Shown here one piece after another: positions 44,726 to 54,000 of a stretch of DNA of 64,000 nt; the stretch's first letter is position 1, and every line of letters starts with the position of its first letter. The position numbers were made by a program, and so were the translations under genes. The stretch covers positions 60,282-124,281 of the forward strand of contig QFBS01000002.1 in NCBI GenBank assembly GCA_003265895.1. The letters run 5' to 3'. Origin of the DNA: Candidatus Marinamargulisbacteria bacterium SCGC AG-410-N11 (GTDB lineage Bacteria; Margulisbacteria; Marinamargulisbacteria; GCA-2716485; AG-410-N11). The notes under the pieces were generated by a model. It made no database searches. It was not told the origin of the DNA and was given only the letters and a program-made list of their open reading frames with translations.

Positions 44726-46489
44726 TTACTTTTTTGAGTATTCATTATAAAAAAGATCAAGAAAGGTCATTTGCTCCTTAAGCGTAAACGAGGATAATCT
44801 TTCTCCAGAATTAATTAATGTGTAAATTAGTTCATCAGATGGCAGTTTAAGAAGGTATTTCATAATATTTTTTTTATGACCAGATTGAATTAGTCGGCTA
44901 GTATAATTAATGCGAGTTTTTTTGAGTCGTTTACTGTTAAAAATTAAAAGAGCATTTTCAAAAGCATCGTTAATAATGATTTTTGCAAATTTAATGTCAT
45001 TATTCTTGTAAGTGTCAAATGAGCAAATGCTATAATCAACAAACTGTTCAGGCGTTAATATACTGGTATCCATATCATTAAGATTAGTTTTAATAGACTT
45101 AAATAAATTATAATTATAAGGCGAAGTATCGATGATATACTGATATTGTTTTATTCTAAATGGCAAGTCGTAGCTTACATCACAAATATTAATAGCGTTG
45201 TGCCAATTCTTTGATTTTAAAAATAAAGTAACAAGTTCAGAAATAATTGAATGTCGAAGTTCTATATCTAAGATGTTTTGAATTAATCGGCGAGTTGTTG
45301 TAAAGTCGCCTTGAAAAGCATAACTAATGATAAATTCTTTTAAACAAGAATTTTGGTAGTCGGAGGTAATATTATTTCGAATGGTAAATAGTGCTTGATG
45401 GTGGTTGTTACGTTTCCCCAGTAATTTAGATATGTGATTATAAAATGTAGACAACTGAGACTTATTTTCTAAAAACTGATCACAATTTACAGCCTTTTCA
45501 AAGTCTTGGTTACTAATATAATAAGATGCTAATTTGAGAGTTAATTTGTAATGAGCAGAAGATGTATCGATACTATCTAACAGAAGTATAAAATCGTCAA
45601 TAAGGTCATTTTGTAAAAATGAGTCTCCTAAGTAAACCGCAGCGTAAGAAAATGATTCGGGGGTGTTGATGTTATTAATAATTTCGTATGCGTTTCGATA
45701 CTGGTTAGACTCACAGTAATATTTTACGAATTCTGCTTGAACTTGATCATAATATTTTGGGTCGGAGATTTGATCTTGAAACTCAATAGCTTTATTAACA
45801 GAGTCCCGAGATAAATAAGTGATAGCTATTTTTGATCGAAAGAAATCCGTATTTAGTTGGTTTTGAACTAACTCAATTAATGTTGAGGCCATAGAGAAAT
45901 TGTAGTTTTGAATAAGATATTCAATTAGCAAAAAGTAAGCATTATTTTTATAAATAGAGTCATTCATACTTTGAACAATTAAAGATGCATATTGATAGTC
46001 ATCATATTTTAAGAGTTTTTTGATGAGTTGTTCTCGAGTTCGTTCTTGTATTGTAATGTTATTGATATAGCTAATTGCAATATTGGCTTCATCATATTTA
46101 TTTAAGAATAGTAAGTGTAACGATAATTGTTCAGCGGCATAATTTTGTGTATTTTGATTAAGCATTGTAGATAATAATTGTAAGGCTTTGCTAACATCAT
46201 TATTATCAGATTGTGAAATCATAATTTGAGAAATAGTTTGGCTAAAAATTAACGGGTAGTCATCTTCTAAGGATCTTGCTAGTTGTATGGCTTTTGTAAA
46301 GTAAGCAGAATTAGCATAATTGATGGATACGGTGCTAATCAAGGCAGGGGTATCTAATGCCAAATCTTGCGCAATCTGATATCCACATTCTAATGGGGAG
46401 AAAAAAGAGTCTGTTTTTGCATGAATAGTTATAAAGTAGGGGAGTAAGAAAATGCTAATAAGCAGTATATAATATTTAAAAGAGTTCAT
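44726..46489 (-). CDS. exported helical-repeat (TPR-like) protein
   Basis: 587 residues from the ATG at 46489, which overlaps the uppP stop by four bases (ATGA) and gives a clean signal peptide (MNSFKYYILLISIFLLPYFITIHA). A longer frame upstream starts inside uppP and is not needed. The mature part is one run of helix pairs about 34 residues long with TPR-like residues (KAIQLARSLED, KAIEFQDQISDPKYYDQVQAEF, KAVNCDQFLENKSQLS), so a periplasmic scaffold is likely. Coupling to uppP links it to envelope building, but its partner is unknown. Confidence 0.7.
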   Translation of the reverse strand: MNSFKYYILLISIFLLPYFITIHAKTDSFFSPLECGYQIAQDLALDTPALISTVSINYANSAYFTKAIQLARSLEDDYPLIFSQTISQIMISQSDNNDVSKALQLLSTMLNQNTQNYAAEQLSLHLLFLNKYDEANIAISYINNITIQERTREQLIKKLLKYDDYQYASLIVQSMNDSIYKNNAYFLLIEYLIQNYNFSMASTLIELVQNQLNTDFFRSKIAITYLSRDSVNKAIEFQDQISDPKYYDQVQAEFVKYYCESNQYRNAYEIINNINTPESFSYAAVYLGDSFLQNDLIDDFILLLDSIDTSSAHYKLTLKLASYYISNQDFEKAVNCDQFLENKSQLSTFYNHISKLLGKRNNHHQALFTIRNNITSDYQNSCLKEFIISYAFQGDFTTTRRLIQNILDIELRHSIISELVTLFLKSKNWHNAINICDVSYDLPFRIKQYQYIIDTSPYNYNLFKSIKTNLNDMDTSILTPEQFVDYSICSFDTYKNNDIKFAKIIINDAFENALLIFNSKRLKKTRINYTSRLIQSGHKKNIMKYLLKLPSDELIYTLINSGERLSSFTLKEQMTFLDLFYNEYSKK

Positions 46490-47274
46490 AGAAATATAAT
46501 ATAAGCGAATATAACAGAAAGAACAATACGGTAGCAGCCAAAAGGAAATAGTTTCCATCGTTTTAAAAGCGATAAAAAGGTGACGATACTTAAATAACCA
46601 ACAATAAAAGATACAAGCATCCCTATCCCAATAAGTTGTAAATCATGACTAGATAACGAGCCAGATTTAAGAGCTTTAAAGATATCAAGACTAACAGCTC
46701 CAAACATAATAGGTACCGCTATAATAAATGAAAATTTAGCTGCCGTTGAATAATCAAGTTTAGAAAAAATACCACCCACAATAGTAGATCCAGACCTGCT
46801 CATGCCTGGCCATAAAGCAAAGCATTGAAAAAGCCCAATAAATAGTGATTGCTTATAGGTCATGTTAGAGATACATTTTGTCGATTCTTTGGGCTTATAA
46901 ACCGAATCAACATAAATCATTACTATACCACCCAAAAACAAGGCAATAATAACCGTGGTCGATTCGAATAGGTGAGTTTTAATAAAGTCATGAACGAGTA
47001 AACCTAACGTAGTAGCAGGTAAAATAGCAATGAAAATTAATTTCATTTCTTTTGAAAGCCAGTTTTTAGGATGGGCTAATTTATAAAAAAAAGAAAAATA
47101 ATGGATAACAACGGCTAAGATTGCACCAAGTTGAATAGAAATATTAAACGTTTCGGAATTTTTAAAGTTAAGCCACTCGCTAGCAAGTATAAGGTGTCCT
47201 GTTGAAGAAACAGGTAAGAATTCAGTAATTCCTTCAATAATTCCCAGTATAATTGCTTTTAATAAGTCAGGCAT
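46486..47274 (-). CDS. uppP: undecaprenyl-diphosphatase UppP/BacA
   Basis: 262 residues from the ATG at 47274; a TTG two codons earlier is the alternative. Family motifs GIIEGITEFLPVSSTGHLIL (about 13-32) and WPGMSRSGSTIVGG (about 157-170) carry the catalytic Glu and Arg/Ser. About eight hydrophobic helices. It recycles the lipid carrier for peptidoglycan and O-antigen synthesis and gives bacitracin resistance. Confidence 0.96.
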   Translation of the reverse strand: MPDLLKAIILGIIEGITEFLPVSSTGHLILASEWLNFKNSETFNISIQLGAILAVVIHYFSFFYKLAHPKNWLSKEMKLIFIAILPATTLGLLVHDFIKTHLFESTTVIIALFLGGIVMIYVDSVYKPKESTKCISNMTYKQSLFIGLFQCFALWPGMSRSGSTIVGGIFSKLDYSTAAKFSFIIAVPIMFGAVSLDIFKALKSGSLSSHDLQLIGIGMLVSFIVGYLSIVTFLSLLKRWKLFPFGCYRIVLSVIFAYIIFL

Positions 47275-47377
47275 AATCAAAATAATAACAGAAATTAATT
47301 TAAATACATAACAAACTTCAATTAAGACTAGTTAAAAAAATGTTTTAAAAAAATAAAAACCGTCAATAATACATAAT

Positions 47378-48247
47378 ATGGGAAAAAATAAAAATACTAA
47401 GGATAAAAGATCCATTCATACAGATAAAAAAAAAACAATAAAGAAGATCATTGAATTTTATCTAGTAGACTCTAAAACATTTTTAGGGAAAGTAATTGAT
47501 ATTATTTTAATTATATTAAATAGTATTTTCTGTATTATCTATTTAATAGAAATTCAACAAAATTATGAACTAATTAGGACTTATTTATGGTTTCTTGAGA
47601 TCGTATTGGTATGTATATTTACAATCGAATATGGACTAAGGTGGTATGCGTCAAAAAATAGATTTAGATATATAACAAACATCTATTCAATGATTGACTT
47701 AATATCCATATTGCCAACAATTTTAATTGTTGTATTGCCGCCAACAACGGCATATATTGGATTTGCAAAATTATTGAGAATGGTTAGAGTATTTAGGGTA
47801 ATGAGATTGTTACGATTTACTTCAAAAAATCATTTTTTATTTAGTGAAGTATCAAGCCATTTATTGCATATTATGAGATTGTTTTTATCCATTTTAGTGC
47901 TATTTTTTGTAGGTTCAGTTTTATTTTGGTATGTTGAAGCAGGCGTGAATCCCGAACTAGAGAGTTTTTTTGATGCTTTTTATTATATCGTAGTAACCTT
48001 AACTACAGTCGGTTTAGGCGATATAACGCCTGTTACTTTAGCGGGTAAGTGGGTTACAATTATGATGATTTTATCAGGAGTTTTGGTGATTCCTTGGCAA
48101 ATTAGTCAAATTGCAAGAGAGTGGATTATTGCATCAAAAAAGAAAAGTTTGAGATGTAAAGACTGTGGATTAAAATACCATGATATTGATGCATCGCATT
48201 GTAAACATTGTGGCCATATTATTTATCAAGAGGTAGATGGCGTTTAA
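47378..48247 (+). CDS. voltage-gated potassium channel-like protein with C-terminal zinc ribbon
   Basis: 289 residues: basic N-terminus, six transmembrane segments, an S4-like helix with regularly spaced Arg (LLRMVRVFRVMRLLRF, about 128-147), a pore helix and the selectivity filter TTVGLGDITP (about 207-216). A short C-terminal zinc ribbon follows (CKDC then CKHC, about 261-280), which can bind metal or a partner. It should form a tetrameric K+ channel. The gene is divergent from uppP. Confidence 0.9.
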   Translation: MGKNKNTKDKRSIHTDKKKTIKKIIEFYLVDSKTFLGKVIDIILIILNSIFCIIYLIEIQQNYELIRTYLWFLEIVLVCIFTIEYGLRWYASKNRFRYITNIYSMIDLISILPTILIVVLPPTTAYIGFAKLLRMVRVFRVMRLLRFTSKNHFLFSEVSSHLLHIMRLFLSILVLFFVGSVLFWYVEAGVNPELESFFDAFYYIVVTLTTVGLGDITPVTLAGKWVTIMMILSGVLVIPWQISQIAREWIIASKKKSLRCKDCGLKYHDIDASHCKHCGHIIYQEVDGV

Positions 48248-48315
48248 TATGAGTATCATACTAAGCCAGTATATGATTTCTTTTCGAATCTTAAATCGTA
48301 GTTTATTATGAAAAT

Positions 48316-49161
48316 ATGAATAATTTTAATCAAAGAAAAGATATTAAAGTTGCTTTAATTCAAATGAATTCGGTGGCAAACCAAGAAGTGAATTTGCAAA
48401 AAGCAATAGAGTTATCGAAGCAAGCACTATCTAAGAATGCTAAATTAATTGCTTTTCCAGAAGTATTTAACTATAGAAAAAGATATAAATCGGAAGCCAT
48501 TCATAAAGAAACGTTAGATGGTAAGTGTGTGACAATCTTTAAGGATTTAGCTAAAAGCTATAATTGTTATATTTTATTAGGCAGTATTTCAGAGTTAATT
48601 CCTAATTCAAAAAAAGTTTATAATACATCTGTTATGATTAGTGACAAGGGGGCGGTGATTGGTGTTTATCGAAAAATGCACTTGTTTGACGTTGAAGTAG
48701 ATAATGTTAAGATTAAAGAATCATCCGTTTTTGAACGAGGTGATTCTCCTGAATTAGTCTCTGTTTGTGGACATAATTTAGGAATGAGTATATGTTATGA
48801 TTTACGTTTTGCCGAACTATATCGATATTATACCTGTCAGAATGCAACGATAATTGCCGTGCCTTCTTCTTTTACAAAGAAAACGGGTCAAGCGCATTGG
48901 TTGACCTTGTTAAAAGCAAGAGCGATAGAAAATCAAGTCTATGTATTAGCACCTAATCAAGTAGGGATTGGAGGGAATGGAATTGAGACATTTGGCCATA
49001 GTGTAATTATAGATCCGTGGGGTACAGTAGTTGCTTGTGGGTCAGCGAGTAATGAAGAGGTTGTAATTGGGGATGTTAGTGTTTCCGAGATTGAACGGAT
49101 TAGAAAAGGATTACCCTGTTTGGATCATCGTTTAGATACTTTGAATAATAATAACTATTGA
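48316..49161 (+). CDS. nitrilase-superfamily amidase (Nit2/omega-amidase type)
   Basis: 281 residues. The catalytic triad is intact: Glu49 (FPEVFNY), Lys120 (YRKMHLFD), Cys160 (SICYDLRF). YRKMHLFDV and CYDLRFAELYR are typical of the Nit1/Nit2 branch (deaminated glutathione amidase or omega-amidase), which clears deaminated glutathione or ketoglutaramate. Substrate is inferred from the branch motif only. Confidence 0.88.
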   Translation: MNNFNQRKDIKVALIQMNSVANQEVNLQKAIELSKQALSKNAKLIAFPEVFNYRKRYKSEAIHKETLDGKCVTIFKDLAKSYNCYILLGSISELIPNSKKVYNTSVMISDKGAVIGVYRKMHLFDVEVDNVKIKESSVFERGDSPELVSVCGHNLGMSICYDLRFAELYRYYTCQNATIIAVPSSFTKKTGQAHWLTLLKARAIENQVYVLAPNQVGIGGNGIETFGHSVIIDPWGTVVACGSASNEEVVIGDVSVSEIERIRKGLPCLDHRLDTLNNNNY

Positions 49162-49256
49162 ACTTTTTTGAAAATATTATTACCTTAATAACAATTAGGC
49201 TAGGTTAAGCATTAGCGTCTTTAGGCTTAATATATCAAAAATAGTGGAGTTTATAG

Positions 49257-49763
49257 GTGGCTCAAGCATTAAATAGAACTTTTCAGTTAGGTCCGGTAAG
49301 AGAGAGTAGTTTTACAGTACAACAATATTCTTGTTCATCAAAAAGCTCAGGGCAGTCATTAAGAGCCTCGTATCGAATGAATCAATTAAGTCAAGAATCG
49401 ATAATAAATCAATCATTGAGAGAACTTTTAGAGAATCAAGTGAAGGGTATATTTAATTCGGTTAGTAACATGAAATTAAAACGAATGTCTTCAAAAAACA
49501 TTGTTAAAGATTTAGTCCTTGCTCAAAAATTAATTGGCGTAAACTATATAAAGGAAATGGTTTATATACTTAACACTCAATTAAAGGAAATGTATACAGA
49601 AAAGTTATCAGTTAAAAGAAAGGGCGGGTATCGTTTATTAGTAGATGAAAGTAAAGTTTTAAAAAAAGTGAAAACCAAAATAAAAAAAATTAAAGATAAG
49701 CTTAAAAATATAGAAAGTATGATTTGCTTTAGGAGTGAATTAGCGTATATTTTAAGTGATTAA
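49257..49763 (+). CDS. small basic protein of unknown function
   Basis: 168 residues, GTG start with TGGAG 8 bases before. The N-terminal third is Ser/Gln-rich and probably disordered; the rest is helical and strongly basic (KKVKTKIKKIKDKLKN). No signal peptide or known domain. It lies between the nitrilase and hisC genes, with no clear terminator around it. Nucleic-acid or membrane binding is possible from charge, not shown. Confidence 0.55.
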   Translation: MAQALNRTFQLGPVRESSFTVQQYSCSSKSSGQSLRASYRMNQLSQESIINQSLRELLENQVKGIFNSVSNMKLKRMSSKNIVKDLVLAQKLIGVNYIKEMVYILNTQLKEMYTEKLSVKRKGGYRLLVDESKVLKKVKTKIKKIKDKLKNIESMICFRSELAYILSD

Positions 49764-49885
49764 GCTTCTGTATTATAACAAGTAGTTCATAAAAAAGTTT
49801 CGATGAAAAATATCAAGACAAACACAAGGTTGAATAAATATGAAATTTGCTTTATTTATTTTTAATTAAGAATTATACTAAAAAA

Positions 49886-50983
49886 ATGTCTTCAATAGAT
49901 AAATTGCAAAATAAGTATATTAAAGAAATTAAAGAATATGTGCCCGGAAAATCCATTCAAGAGGTATCGGAAGAATTTGGTTTAACTAACATTATAAAAC
50001 TTGCGTCTAACGAGAATCCGTTTGGGTCACCTGTTAATGAGGTAGATATAAAACAAGCTATTTCATCAGCATATACCTATCCTGCCCATTTTAATCATCC
50101 ATTGTACAAACAGTTAGCCCAAAAAGAAGGTGTGAACAAAGAAAATATCATATTGGGTAATGGAAGTGATGATATTATGCAGTTATTATCATTGGCTTTT
50201 TTAAATTCGGAGTTGCATGTTGTATCATCTGAATGTACCTTTTTGTTATATCATCATATGGCAACCTTAATGGGGGCTCGTTATACAGAGCTACCATTAA
50301 AAAGTTTTAGATATGACTTAACGGCTATTTTAGAGAGTATAAACTCTGAAACTAGAATGGTATTTATCGCAAATCCTAATAATCCAACTGGAACAATGAT
50401 AGCGCCAGAAGAGTTATTAAGTTTTATTGATCGTGTTCCGGAGCATGTAATAATCGTTATAGATGAAGCTTACATTGAGTTTTCTGAATTAAATCAAAGA
50501 GTATCTTGTAAAAAGCTAGTTAACTCATATTCTAACGTTGTTTTTTTAAGAACATTTTCTAAATTATATGGACTAGCCGGCTATCGGATTGGATATGGGA
50601 TAGCTCACGAGTCATTAATAAATATTTTGCATAAGGTAAGAATGCCATTTAATGTAAATAATTTAGCATTAGAGGCTGCCTGTTTAGCATTAAATAACAA
50701 ACTGTTTATAGATAAAACGTTATCTAATAATAGCGAACAAAAACAATATTTATATGAATCATTATCATCGTTATCCATAACTTATATTCCAACACAGGCT
50801 AATTTTATTTGTATCTTACACGAAGAGAGTCATAGGATTGTCAATGACTTATTAAGAAAAGGTATCGTTGTTAGACATCTTAAAAGTTTTGGTTTAGATC
50901 ACGGAATTCGTGTAACAATTGGAACAAAAGAACAGAACCAAAAGTTTATAAGTAACTTATCCGAAAGTATTCGTTTGAAATAG
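49886..50983 (+). CDS. hisC: histidinol-phosphate aminotransferase
   Basis: 365 residues from the ATG at 49886 (MSSIDKLQNKYIKEI), in line with family starts; an upstream TTG (49847) adds 13 residues with no matching homology. Motifs: YVPGKSIQEV, LASNENPFGSP, ANPNNPTGT, IDEAYIEF, and the PLP Lys in TFSKLYGLAGYRIGYG. It makes histidinol phosphate. No other his gene is in the window, so pathway completeness is open; the enzyme can also transaminate aromatic amino acids. Confidence 0.92.
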   Translation: MSSIDKLQNKYIKEIKEYVPGKSIQEVSEEFGLTNIIKLASNENPFGSPVNEVDIKQAISSAYTYPAHFNHPLYKQLAQKEGVNKENIILGNGSDDIMQLLSLAFLNSELHVVSSECTFLLYHHMATLMGARYTELPLKSFRYDLTAILESINSETRMVFIANPNNPTGTMIAPEELLSFIDRVPEHVIIVIDEAYIEFSELNQRVSCKKLVNSYSNVVFLRTFSKLYGLAGYRIGYGIAHESLINILHKVRMPFNVNNLALEAACLALNNKLFIDKTLSNNSEQKQYLYESLSSLSITYIPTQANFICILHEESHRIVNDLLRKGIVVRHLKSFGLDHGIRVTIGTKEQNQKFISNLSESIRLK

Positions 50984-50985
50984 AC

Positions 50986-51012
50986 AATAGGCTCTGCGGA
51001 GCAGAGCCTATT
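50986..51012. terminator. strong bidirectional terminator
   Basis: AATAGGCTCTGC-GGA-GCAGAGCCTATT: a perfect 12-base stem with a 3-base loop, overlapping the 3' end of hisC by little and followed by a T-rich TTTA run. It serves hisC on the plus strand and also ends the minus-strand OTU gene. Confidence 0.9.
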
Positions 51013-51040
51013 TATTTATTTATTTATTTATTTATTTATT
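51011..51040. repeat. TTTA tetranucleotide repeat, 7.5 units
   Basis: Seven full TTTA units plus TT, between the terminator stem and the end of the OTU gene. The OTU stop codon (51036-51038) is inside it. Copy number may vary without changing the protein, because TAA recurs on the minus strand. Confidence 0.95.
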
Positions 51041-54000
51041 GGCTTTGTTTTGAAAGTTCTATTGCTCTAAGAAAGTCTGAATCGTCATTATCTGCGTTTT
51101 GATTGAATGGGTCAGTTATAGGTGATCCACAAGAAGATGGTGTTTCAGAAGAAGATTGATATCTTCTTTTTTCTCCAATAGTTTGCCTAAAAGCATCTAT
51201 AATACTAAATTGGGAGATAGCTGTTTGCGAAGAGTTTTGGTTTTCAATGTAAATTAGTGCTGGTTCATTTGTGCCGTAAATTCGTCCGGCTGCATCAACT
51301 GACTCACTAACGCCATAACGTCTATATTTTTGTGCGATTGATGCGTTTAAATTAGAATTTGCTGAAGCACTTTGAGACTTAGAGCCCCCTCCTCCTGCAT
51401 AACTACCACCACCGGATGCAGTCTGCTTAGAACCTCCAAAGCTGCTACTAGTTGTACTTTGAAGCATTGAATGTGAAGTAGGAGCATTTTTCGACTCTGA
51501 TAAAACGTCGATTGAAACCCCAGCTGCTGAAGCAGCCGAGTCTTCAGTATCGCTCATCATATTAACATCATGAACATCGCTATTAGCTGATGTATATCGT
51601 TTATAATCTTCTGTTCGACAAAGTTGCGTAAAATGAACACCATTAATATGAACTCTATGAATAACTCGGTTAGGGTTATTTAATTTTGAGCGATCTCCAA
51701 AAATTTGAGTAACTACATAAGACGTATAATCGGCTTTGCTATCTTCTGATTCAGCAAAATTACTTGGTTCTCGATAGCAAACAATATTGCAGTCTTTTAA
51801 AAGTGCATAGCATTGAATCCAACCTGCAGGTCTACCACTTTGGTTAGGTGCGTTAACCCAGTCCATTCCATCTGTTTCCATAAAGTCTTTAAATAATGAT
51901 TGATGCACATCGCTAGGGCTCATAATAATAGCTTGTATCCAGTTAGCCTTTTCTTGATAAGCAAGTTGAGTAAGTCTATCAAATTCATTTCTGATACTGC
52001 CTAGATTTTCAGTGATTTGGACATATCTAGGATGAGACTGTGGTACATCACATAGATTTTGAAATGCTTGTAAGTGAGGTAGTGTATTGCTAAAGAAATT
52101 ATCAGAGCCAGCATCAAAGTCGATAAGCCTTGAATTAATTTCTCTTAATTCATTAAATCGGTTTAAGAATTTAAGTGATTTTTTAACACATTGTTTAAGT
52201 TGCAGGTCGAAGCCAGAGAGATCACCCCCTAAAGAGTAGTGTGTGAAAAAATTATTAAATTCAGTACGATCACAAAAATTAAAAGCTAAATAATATTTAT
52301 TTGCTACAGGATTAGTAACAACTCCATCGGTAACTAGTTTTTGTAAGATAGCTTCTTTTTGATCGTGAGAAATACCTAAGTTTTTTAAGTCAAATAATGG
52401 TGTGTCACCAAAGTCTTCATAACTTAAATCATCTGCTGCAAATAAAGATTCTAAAAGTTCTTCTGGTTTTCGATCTAAGGCTACTTGGCCATTAGCATTG
52501 AAAAATCCTTGTGCTAAAAAATGACGCAAAGGCTTGCAAGGAATATCATCTTTTTTGTATAAAGATTCTACAAGGTCAATAATATTGTCCTTTAGATCAC
52601 GAATAGTTGGGTTTTCACAATTTGTAAGAATAGTGTCAAGTGCTGCTCTATTAAATGGAACGTTAATAATTGTTTGAATGTCACTTGACGATTTAACATG
52701 TAATACATTGTTGCTGTTTAAAATATCTAATATTTCAGTTAAATTTTCTTTAATGCCTGGGTCTGTTATATAGCGGGGGTTAAGCTTATAACCTACAGAA
52801 TAGCTATCTTCAGAAAAATTAGCTGGGTTTTGAGCGAAAGCGCGAAGTTCATCACGGCTATTAGCAACTTCAGATGGAAGTATAGAAAGATCTCTTGTCT
52901 CAACAAGTAGTTCCTTAATCTTTGCTGGCGCTTCTCTTTTGTGAATACTATAATCATGAAAGTTAAAGTCAAAAAGCCTTTCTAATAACTGCCTTTTGGC
53001 GGAACCTTGATCTGCACCAAACGGGAACACATGTTGTTGTAAGAATTTAATAAGTGCTGTTGTAAATTTTGTACTAGCTCGGTGTCGTCTTGAACTAGAT
53101 CTAATAATAGAATCTCGTGTTGTATCTGACGATTTTTTAGAATCACAAATAAACTGTTTCTTAGCATCCATATAATCTAAAGCAGAGTCAGTAAAAAGTC
53201 TTATTTCTCCGATAATGGCTTCAATCATATTAAATGTAAACGGCATAGTCTCATAGTTGTACACAGCAGGGCGAGTATCAATAACTCCATTTTCTATATT
53301 CCAATTGGCAGTACTTATTTCCTCTAACATTTTAGCTTCAATAAGGGCATTAATACTTTCACGCGATGCTCTAGCTTCAGCAGTGTTTAGTTGGTTTTGA
53401 CCTGTGATATCTGCGGTACTATGATCAAAACAAAAACCATCACCTGTTGTTGTACCTCTAATAAGTAGTTGAGAACTAGGAATATTTACTAGACTTGCTA
53501 CCTGAAGTTGTTGGTCTAAAGATTCTTCCGTAATGCTTTGGTCAAATACTGTTCTTTGTTGAGTAATTGAAGGTCTTGAAAAGAATGGCTGTGAGAAACT
53601 ATAGCCAGTTTCATAACTACTTGTAAATTGAGAAAGGTCTTTCAACATTGAATCAAATGAGTTTTCTAGTTTTCGAAGATCATGATCTCTATTAATTGAG
53701 TTATCGTCGTTATCGATACCTAAAAAACTTAAACTGGTCAAAATCTGAGTCCTAAGAAGAGTCAGTAAACTCTGTTTATTCTCAATACTAAGTTTTGAAG
53801 AATCGTATTCGTAAATATCTGATCTTATAATTCTAAAAATATCACATAAGAGATCTTCAGAGCTTGATTTATTTATATGAAGTATTGAGTATTGTATATA
53901 CTCGATCAGACTTAATGGTTTAGTTTCATCTAGCTCTGGGACGTAAACTGACTTTTCGCTAAATAAATAAGTTTGAATGTCAGTTGTATCTGGTTTGAAA

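Noticed and set aside
46490..46558. Longer start for the exported helical-repeat protein
   Set aside because: It would lie inside uppP and place extra residues before a clean signal peptide; the ATG at 46489 overlaps the uppP stop as ATGA.
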